In this document: one piece after another, positions 6,856-12,087 of the stretch | How positions within the stretch are numbered: the stretch's first letter is position 1 | How the letters are laid out: every line of letters starts with the position of its first letter | Source of the DNA: Syntrophus sp. (in: bacteria) | Lineage (GTDB): Bacteria > Desulfobacterota > Syntrophia > Syntrophales > UBA8958 | DNA: 12,087 bases | NCBI GenBank assembly: GCA_003451635.1 | Contig: DMAT01000188.1 | Span: forward strand, 1-12,087 | Direction of reading: 5' to 3' | Notes under the pieces: model-generated | Told to the model about the DNA's origin: nothing | Database searches by the model: none | Seen by the model: the letters and a program-made list of their open reading frames with translations, nothing else | Made by a program: the position numbers and the translations under genes

Positions 6856-8049
6856 ATGAATAAAGAAGAATGGATGTCTCTTTCCGATAAGTACATTATG
6901 GGAACATATAAGCGGTTTCCCGTGGTTTTCACCAGAGGGAAAGGGATGAAGCTATGGGATACCGATGGCAGAGAATATCTGGATTTCGTCGCCGGCATCG
7001 CTGTCTGTAGCCTTGGCCATGCCCATCCTGAGGTCACCAACGCCATAAAAAGCCAGGCTGATAAACTGGTCCATGTTTCCAACCTCTACCACATAGACGT
7101 CCAGATCGAATATGCCAGGCAGCTTGTACAGCTGACCGCTCTCGATAAGGTCTTCTTTTGTAACAGCGGCGCCGAGGCGAATGAAGGGGCGATCAAACTG
7201 GCCAAAAAGTACGGCAATGACCGCAGCGGCGGCATAAAAAATGAGATCGTTACAATGATCGACTCTTTTCATGGTCGGACCATGGCGACGATTACCGCTA
7301 CGGGTCAGGATAAGTTTCACAAGGGATTCAATCCATTATTAGCGGGATTTCATTATGTTCCTTTCAATGATCTGGGGGCGCTCGGTAAGGCTATCTCCGA
7401 TAAAACATGTGCCGTCATGATTGAGCCCATCCAGGCGGAAGGCGGCGTCCGGGTCCCCGATCCGGATTATTTTCAGAGTGTTCGACGCCTGTGTGATGAA
7501 AAGGATGTCCTGTTGATTCTTGACGAGGTACAGGTGGGTATGGGCCGGACGGGTACCCTTTTTGCCCATGAGCAGGACGGAATAATTCCGGACATCGTTA
7601 CCATGGCCAAGGCGATGGGAAACGGATTCCCCATCGGCGCCGTCCTTGCCAAAGACAGTGCTGCCTTAGCCTTTGAGCCGGGCAGCCACGCCTCAACCTT
7701 TGGCGGCAACCCCCTAGCTATGGCTGCGGCCAAAGCGACGCTGGAGACATTACTCAGGGATGATCTCATATCGAACTGTCGGCTCAGGGGTGGCTATTTC
7801 ATTGGCATGCTCAATGATTTGCGGAAGAAACATCCCATCATCAGAGATGTGCGGGGAAGGGGGCTTCTCATTGGCATGGAGCTTGATGGCGAAGTCGCAG
7901 GGATAATCAAAAAATGTATGGATCGCGGGTTGCTCATAGCATCAGCGGGGCCACGGGTTTTGCGGTTTGTTCCGCCCCTGATCGTGACGGGGCAGGAAAT
8001 CGATCAAGTTATAGAGATCCTGGATAGCGTTTTGCGGGAGGGGGCATGA
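6856..8049 (+). CDS. argD: Acetylornithine aminotransferase
   Basis: ArgD is a PLP-dependent class III aminotransferase that makes N-acetylornithine from N-acetylglutamate semialdehyde and glutamate; many such enzymes also serve lysine synthesis as succinyl-diaminopimelate aminotransferase. The 397 residues match the family. The PLP pocket shows CNSGAEANE (102-110), DSFHGRT (136-142), LDEVQVGMGRTG with D223 binding the pyridine nitrogen, and the Schiff-base lysine K252 in MAKAMGNGFPIGA. STFGGNPLA and RGRGLLIGMEL are also present. The start is the first ATG; an ATG six codons later is possible, and the nearest AAGGA is some 17 nt away, so initiation may be weak. The stop overlaps argF in ATGA, suggesting coupling. 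Confidence 0.95.
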   Translation: MNKEEWMSLSDKYIMGTYKRFPVVFTRGKGMKLWDTDGREYLDFVAGIAVCSLGHAHPEVTNAIKSQADKLVHVSNLYHIDVQIEYARQLVQLTALDKVFFCNSGAEANEGAIKLAKKYGNDRSGGIKNEIVTMIDSFHGRTMATITATGQDKFHKGFNPLLAGFHYVPFNDLGALGKAISDKTCAVMIEPIQAEGGVRVPDPDYFQSVRRLCDEKDVLLILDEVQVGMGRTGTLFAHEQDGIIPDIVTMAKAMGNGFPIGAVLAKDSAALAFEPGSHASTFGGNPLAMAAAKATLETLLRDDLISNCRLRGGYFIGMLNDLRKKHPIIRDVRGRGLLIGMELDGEVAGIIKKCMDRGLLIASAGPRVLRFVPPLIVTGQEIDQVIEILDSVLREGA

Positions 8050-8978
8050 AAAAAGATCTGGTGACGGAGTATGATCTTGATATTGACGATTTTCAGGTCA
8101 TCTTCGCGCGGTCACGGTCCCTGAAAAGATTTCTTAAAGAAGGAAGGCCACACCGGACCTTAGCGGGAAAAACACTGGGAATGATCTTCGAGAAGGCCTC
8201 CACCAGAACCCGCCTTTCCTTTGAGGTTGGCATGTATCAGCTTGGGGGCCTGGCCCTTTTTCTGAGTACAAAAGATACGCAGATCGGCAGAGGGGAAACG
8301 GTTGCCGATACGGCGAGAATCATGTCCCGTTATTTAGACGGGATCATGATCAGGACATTTGCCCAGAAAACTGTTGAGGATCTGGCCTTGTATGCCGCCA
8401 TTCCCGTCATCAACGGCCTCACAGATCTTCTCCATCCCTGCCAGATTTTAAGCGACCTGTTCACGATCATCGAGCAAAAGGGCGATTATGCAGGATTGAA
8501 GATAGCCTACATCGGAGATGGAAACAATATCGCCAATTCATGGATAAATGCCGCATCAAGGCTCCCTATTCAACTATCTCTTGCCTGTCCGGAAGGGTAT
8601 GACCCGCACCCGGGGCTCCTGGAAAGGGGAATGAGGGAGGCCCGCGCAGGAATACATTTGTTTCGTGACCCTGTGGAGGCCATCCAGATGGCCGATGTCG
8701 TTTATACCGACGTCTGGGCGAGTATGGGTCAGGAAGAGGAACAGGAAGTGCGGGCGAAGATATTCAGATCCTATCAGATTAATCAGGTACTTTTAGGGCA
8801 CGCAAAGAATAATGTGATAGTCATGCATTGCCTTCCGGCTCATCGTGGCGAGGAAATCACTTCCGAGGTGATCGACGGACCTCATTCCGTAGTTCTTGAC
8901 CAGGCGGAAAACCGCCTCCACGTCCAGAAGGCAATCCTGGAAACATTGATGAAGGAGGATAGAAATAATGAGTTATAA
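8046..8978 (+). CDS. argF: Ornithine carbamoyltransferase
   Basis: ArgF joins ornithine and carbamoyl phosphate to form citrulline. The 310 residues have all active-site motifs: STRTR at 52-56 and HPCQ at 130-133 for carbamoyl phosphate, DVWASMG at 222-228, and HCLPAHRGEE at 261-270 for ornithine. The SMG and HCLP loops separate it from aspartate carbamoyltransferase. The position inside a biosynthetic cluster points to the anabolic enzyme rather than the catabolic one of the arginine deiminase pathway. GGGAGG (8036-8041) lies 4 nt before the ATG, which overlaps the argD stop (ATGA). The 3' end overlaps argG by 11 bp. Cytoplasmic, normally a trimer. Confidence 0.96.
   Translation: MKKDLVTEYDLDIDDFQVIFARSRSLKRFLKEGRPHRTLAGKTLGMIFEKASTRTRLSFEVGMYQLGGLALFLSTKDTQIGRGETVADTARIMSRYLDGIMIRTFAQKTVEDLALYAAIPVINGLTDLLHPCQILSDLFTIIEQKGDYAGLKIAYIGDGNNIANSWINAASRLPIQLSLACPEGYDPHPGLLERGMREARAGIHLFRDPVEAIQMADVVYTDVWASMGQEEEQEVRAKIFRSYQINQVLLGHAKNNVIVMHCLPAHRGEEITSEVIDGPHSVVLDQAENRLHVQKAILETLMKEDRNNEL
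8952..8958 (+). promoter_or_regulatory. Strong Shine-Dalgarno site of argG inside the argF 3' end
   Basis: AAGGAGG sits 9 nt before the argG ATG and within the last codons of argF. It fixes the argG start at 8968 and the 11-bp overlap of the two genes. Confidence 0.85.
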
Positions 8979-10269
8979 AATCAAGAAGGTCGTCCTTGCT
9001 TACTCCGGCGGTCTGGACACATCGGTCATCGTCAGGTGGCTGATTGAAACTTACAAGTGTGAGGTGGTCTGCTTTGCTGCCGATGTCGGTCAGAAGGAGG
9101 AATTGGACGGACTGAAGGAAAAGGCCATCAATACGGGGGCCAGTAAGATCTACATTGAAGATCTGACCGAAGAATTCGCCCGAGACTTCATTTTTCCGGC
9201 ATTGCGGGCAAATGCCATCTATGAAGGGGTTTATCTCCTGGGGACATCCCTGGCAAGACCCTTGATTGCCAAGAAACAGATAGAGATTGCCCATACCGAA
9301 GGCGCCGACGCCGTCTGTCACGGGGCAACGGGGAAGGGGAATGACCAGGTGCGGTTTGAAATGACCTATATGGCCCTCGATCCTTATGTACGGATCATTT
9401 CTTCCTGGAAAGATCCTCACTGGACCTTCGATTCCCGCCAGTCCATGCTGGATTATGCGGCCAAACATAAAATACCCGTTCCCCTGGTAACGAAGGAAAA
9501 ACCATACAGCAGCGACAGGAATTCCCTCCATATCTCCCATGAAGGGGGAATACTCGAAGACCCCTGGGCGGAGCCTCCGGAGGATCTATTTGTTTTGACG
9601 GTCGCTCCGGAAGCGGCGCCTGATAAGCCGACCTATGTTGAGGTCGACTTTGTGAATGGTAATCCTATTGCCCTGGACGGGAAGAAGCTTAGCCCGGCAA
9701 AACTGATGGACAAAATCAACGAGCTTGCCGGAGCTAATGGCGTCGGTCGGGTGGACATGGTAGAAAACCGATTTGTCGGCATGAAGTCCCGAGGTGTCTA
9801 TGAAACGCCGGGCGGCACCGTACTCTGGGCCGCTCATCGCGCTGTGGAATCCCTGACGATGGACCGTGAAGTCATGATGATGCGAGATTCCCTGATCCCG
9901 AAGTACGCCCAGCTCGTATATAACGGATTCTGGTATTCCCCGGAGATGAAGACCCTCCAGGCGTATATTGATGCGACCCAGGAAAACGTTACCGGAACTG
10001 CTCGAATAAAGCTCTACAAAGGCAATGCCATTGTCGTGGGCAGAAAATCACCATTTTCTCTTTATCGTGAAGATTTCGCCACCTTTGAAAAAGAAGATGT
10101 ATATAATCAGATGGACGCAACGGGCTTTATCCGTCTGAACGCCCTCCGGCTAAGGATTCAGGCATTGACCAAGGCTAAACGATCCGGAGCGGAGAGCAAC
10201 GAGAAAAGAAAGTCCGAAAGACGCCAGCTTGAGAGAAGAATTAAACCGGAGCGGCAAAAGAATAAATAG
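8968..10269 (+). CDS. argG: Argininosuccinate synthase with a basic C-terminal tail
   Basis: ArgG condenses citrulline and aspartate using ATP, releasing AMP and pyrophosphate. The nucleotide-binding AYSGGLDTS is at residues 11-19. Other family blocks are GTSLARPLIAK, CHGATGKGNDQVRFE, SYSSD-like PYSSDRNSLHISHEGGILED, and MVENRFVGMKSRGVYETPGGT. The homologous core ends at RLNALRLRIQAL near residue 400, where many relatives stop. Here 33 more residues follow (401-433), rich in Lys, Arg and Glu with repeated ERR (KSERRQLERR). The total of 433 is therefore longer than the usual ~400. The start is fixed by a strong ribosome site. Function is secure; the tail's meaning is unknown. Confidence 0.96.
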   Translation: MSYKIKKVVLAYSGGLDTSVIVRWLIETYKCEVVCFAADVGQKEELDGLKEKAINTGASKIYIEDLTEEFARDFIFPALRANAIYEGVYLLGTSLARPLIAKKQIEIAHTEGADAVCHGATGKGNDQVRFEMTYMALDPYVRIISSWKDPHWTFDSRQSMLDYAAKHKIPVPLVTKEKPYSSDRNSLHISHEGGILEDPWAEPPEDLFVLTVAPEAAPDKPTYVEVDFVNGNPIALDGKKLSPAKLMDKINELAGANGVGRVDMVENRFVGMKSRGVYETPGGTVLWAAHRAVESLTMDREVMMMRDSLIPKYAQLVYNGFWYSPEMKTLQAYIDATQENVTGTARIKLYKGNAIVVGRKSPFSLYREDFATFEKEDVYNQMDATGFIRLNALRLRIQALTKAKRSGAESNEKRKSERRQLERRIKPERQKNK

Positions 10270-10304
10270 GCAATTAATAGGCTGATTTGGAATATGAACA
10301 AAAC

Positions 10305-11684
10305 ATGAATAATTCAACAAAACCATGGGGCGGAAGGTTCAAGAAGGGAACGGACCGGAGGGTAGAAGAGTTCACTCAATCCATCCACTTTGACCGACGT
10401 CTGTTTCGTTATGATATCGAAGGGAGCATTGCCCACGCACGTATGCTGGGTAAGCAGGGGATTATCTCGGCGGCTGAAGAAAGGTCCATCAGAAAAGGGC
10501 TGAATGGGATCCGCAAAGAGATGGAAGCGGGAAGCTTCATCTTTGATGTTAAGGATGAAGATATTCATATGGCCATCGAAAAGGCCCTGATTCAGCGGAT
10601 TGGGAAAACGGGCGAAAAACTCCACACAGGGCGGAGTCGGAATGATCAGGTCGTTCTTGACGTGCGCCTCTACCTGCGAGATGAGATCAAGAACCTTCTG
10701 ATGCTTCTGAAGGACCTAAAAAGGGGGCTCCTGGAGGCCGCAAAGAGAGAAATAACAACCATTATGCCGGGATATACCCATCTACAGAAAGCGCAGCCGG
10801 TCCTGCTGTCCCATTACCTCCTTTCTTTCTGGGAAATGTTCGACCGCGATGAAAAGCGTCTCAAGGACTGCCAGAAAAGGGTGAATGTTCTTCCCTTGGG
10901 AGCGGCAGCCCTGGCTGGGACAAGTCTTCCCCTGGATCGCAACTATGTCGCCCGATTGCTGAAGTTTCCCCTGGTCAGCCGCAACAGCATGGATACCGTG
11001 GCCGATCGTGATTTCATAGCCGAGTTTATCTTCTCCGCTTCGGTCGTCATGATGCACATGAGCCGGTTTTGCGAAGACCTGGTCATCTGGTCATCCAGCG
11101 AATTCAATTATGTTGAAATATCCGATGCCTTTACTACGGGAAGCAGCATCATGCCCCAGAAGAAGAATCCCGATGTAGCCGAATTAATCAGGGGAAAGAC
11201 GGGCAGGGTTTATGGACATCTCATCGCCATGCTGACTATCCTTAAGGGCTTGCCCATGACCTATAACCGGGATCTTCAGGAGGACAAGGAACCGCTTTTT
11301 GACACCGTGGACACTGTAACCTCGTCCGTAGAAATCCTCACGGGGATGCTGTCCCAGATTAACTTCCAACGCCATAGAATGGAGCAGGAGGCGGGAAGGG
11401 ATTTTTCAACTGCTACCGATATCGCTGAGTATCTCGTTCAGAAAGGGATCCCCTTCCGGGAGGCCCACGGCATTGTGGGTAGAATTGTTAATTATTGCCT
11501 TGATAAACGGAAAGAATTGTCAAAATTAACATTGCCCGAATTCCGGAAATTCCATGTCCAGTTTGACAACGATGTAATCCCACGCCTGGAACCGTCCAAC
11601 TCAGTCAATCTACGCAAGACGATCGGCGGCACGTCACTGCTCATGGTGAAAGAAAGGATTGGGGATATTGAAAAAGCATCTTGA
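10305..11684 (+). CDS. argH: Argininosuccinate lyase
   Basis: ArgH cleaves argininosuccinate to arginine and fumarate, the last step of the pathway. From the ATG at 10305 it has 459 residues, normal for the fumarase/aspartase superfamily member. Visible motifs are KPWGGRF at the N-terminus, LHTGRSRNDQV (about 106-116), YTHLQKAQP with catalytic H159, and the signature GSSIMPQKKNP (279-289) with the catalytic serine on its mobile loop. An in-frame TTG at 10287 would add six residues (MEYEQN); I prefer the ATG because KPWGGRF normally lies close to the start. It follows argG by 35 bp. A four-codon mini-ORF (10294-10308) ends in ATGA on the argH start. The 3' end overlaps the lipoprotein gene. 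Confidence 0.95.
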   Translation: MNNSTKPWGGRFKKGTDRRVEEFTQSIHFDRRLFRYDIEGSIAHARMLGKQGIISAAEERSIRKGLNGIRKEMEAGSFIFDVKDEDIHMAIEKALIQRIGKTGEKLHTGRSRNDQVVLDVRLYLRDEIKNLLMLLKDLKRGLLEAAKREITTIMPGYTHLQKAQPVLLSHYLLSFWEMFDRDEKRLKDCQKRVNVLPLGAAALAGTSLPLDRNYVARLLKFPLVSRNSMDTVADRDFIAEFIFSASVVMMHMSRFCEDLVIWSSSEFNYVEISDAFTTGSSIMPQKKNPDVAELIRGKTGRVYGHLIAMLTILKGLPMTYNRDLQEDKEPLFDTVDTVTSSVEILTGMLSQINFQRHRMEQEAGRDFSTATDIAEYLVQKGIPFREAHGIVGRIVNYCLDKRKELSKLTLPEFRKFHVQFDNDVIPRLEPSNSVNLRKTIGGTSLLMVKERIGDIEKAS

Positions 11685-12087
11685 TCTCTTTGCCGTTGTC
11701 CTTGTTGTCCTGGTCTGTCTTTTGTCGGCAATGATCGTAAGCTGCGGGAAAAAAGGAAACCCCGTACCAAGGCAACAGATAAAACCGTTAATGATTAAAA
11801 ATCTCCGCGGGGAGATCACCAAAGAAGGCGTATTGTTAAGCTGGACCCTGCCGGAGAAGGCAAAAAGCAATAAAATGGTCAAAATTCTCAGGTCCGTCAC
11901 AATTCCCGGGGAAGATTGTCCTGGTTGCCCGCAAAAGTTTGTATTGTTGACGGAGAAGGATGATGCTTCCCTTCAGAGCGGCATGAATGATCCGGGGCAA
12001 TATCGCTATCTTGATCGCGAAATTGATACTAGACGCAACTACGGGTACCGCGTAGTCTGGTGTATTTCATCAGGAACTTGTAGCCCC
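11668..12087 (+). CDS. Lipoprotein with a fibronectin type III-like domain (partial, runs off the right edge)
   Basis: An open frame of 140 codons with no stop before the window ends. Residues 1-25 form a signal peptide: KKH, then the hydrophobic stretch LFAVVLVVLVCLLSAMI, then the lipobox IVSC with the lipidated Cys at 26. Next comes CGKKGNPVP, like the CGxKGP start of small LptM/YifL-type lipoproteins and related deltaproteobacterial lipoproteins. From about residue 40 the sequence (GVLLSW at 54-59, later NYGYRVVW) looks like a fibronectin type III fold with extra cysteines (C84, C87, C132, C138), so it probably faces the periplasm. The start is TTG at 11668, with AAAGGA (11653-11658) 9 nt upstream; another in-frame TTG at 11659 is too near that site. 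It overlaps argH by 17 bp. Function unknown. Confidence 0.75.
   Translation, partial: MKKHLDLFAVVLVVLVCLLSAMIVSCGKKGNPVPRQQIKPLMIKNLRGEITKEGVLLSWTLPEKAKSNKMVKILRSVTIPGEDCPGCPQKFVLLTEKDDASLQSGMNDPGQYRYLDREIDTRRNYGYRVVWCISSGTCSP

Noticed and set aside
6850..6875. Possible ArgR box around TATGAATAAAGAAGAA at the argD start
   Set aside because: Only one half (TGAAT) resembles the E. coli arg box. The second half does not form the expected palindrome and no tandem box is present.
8857..9540. Minus-strand open frame of 227 codons opposite argF and argG
   Set aside because: It lies over well-conserved codons of argG and has no recognisable domain. Its composition (rich in Gly, Pro, Phe and His) fits the complement of a real gene.
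1..12087. Search for CRISPR repeats, insertion sequences, attachment sites, tRNA or rRNA genes, and defence or toxin-antitoxin genes
   Set aside because: No spaced direct repeats, no terminal inverted repeats with a transposase, no tRNA-like cloverleaf and no such protein families were seen. The tyrosine recombinase has housekeeping Xer features and context, not those of an integrase on a mobile element.

Overview
The window is a compact run of co-directional (+ strand) housekeeping genes. The best taxonomic guess is a free-living Gram-negative bacterium of the old Deltaproteobacteria (Desulfobacterota; Syntrophus/Geobacter-like). This rests on the gene order (miaB, DUF151 nuclease, xerC, hslV, hslU, then argB-D-F-G-H and a CGKKG-type FN3 lipoprotein), the mixed base composition, good Shine-Dalgarno sites and some TTG starts. 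No 16S, tRNA or other decisive taxonomic marker is present, so this is inference.

Layout. Positions 1-104 hold an intrinsic terminator for an upstream gene outside the window, then a possible promoter. 105-959 is a TM1586-type nitroreductase-like protein that stands somewhat apart. The 129-bp gap 960-1088 is the largest after the left edge and holds a 49-nt G-free stretch. 1089-5866 is a tightly packed block: miaB (tRNA ms2i6A methylthiotransferase, TTG start), a DUF151 'bifunctional nuclease' family protein, xerC (tyrosine recombinase for chromosome dimer resolution) and hslV-hslU (ATP-dependent protease). After 26 bp begins argB, and after a 72-bp gap with a good sigma70-like promoter comes argD-argF-argG-argH. 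A TTG-started lipoprotein gene overlaps the end of argH and runs off the right edge.

How the genes work together. argB, argD, argF, argG and argH cover arginine synthesis from N-acetylglutamate to arginine except the argC step and the acetyl-ornithine deacetylation/transacetylation step (argE or argJ), which must be encoded elsewhere. HslV is the peptidase and HslU its unfoldase; XerC beside HslVU recalls the xerC/codV-clpQ-clpY order known in Bacillus. Several junctions overlap (xerC/hslV and argD/argF share ATGA; argF/argG by 11 bp; argH/lipoprotein by 17 bp), pointing to cotranscription and translational coupling.

I found no CRISPR array, insertion sequence, phage gene, RNA gene, toxin-antitoxin pair or defence system, and no convincing undescribed system. 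The second-look items are modest: the internal argD promoter, a possible Rho-type region, a basic C-terminal tail on ArgG, a four-codon mini-ORF abutting argH, the HslV propeptide, and the lipoprotein.
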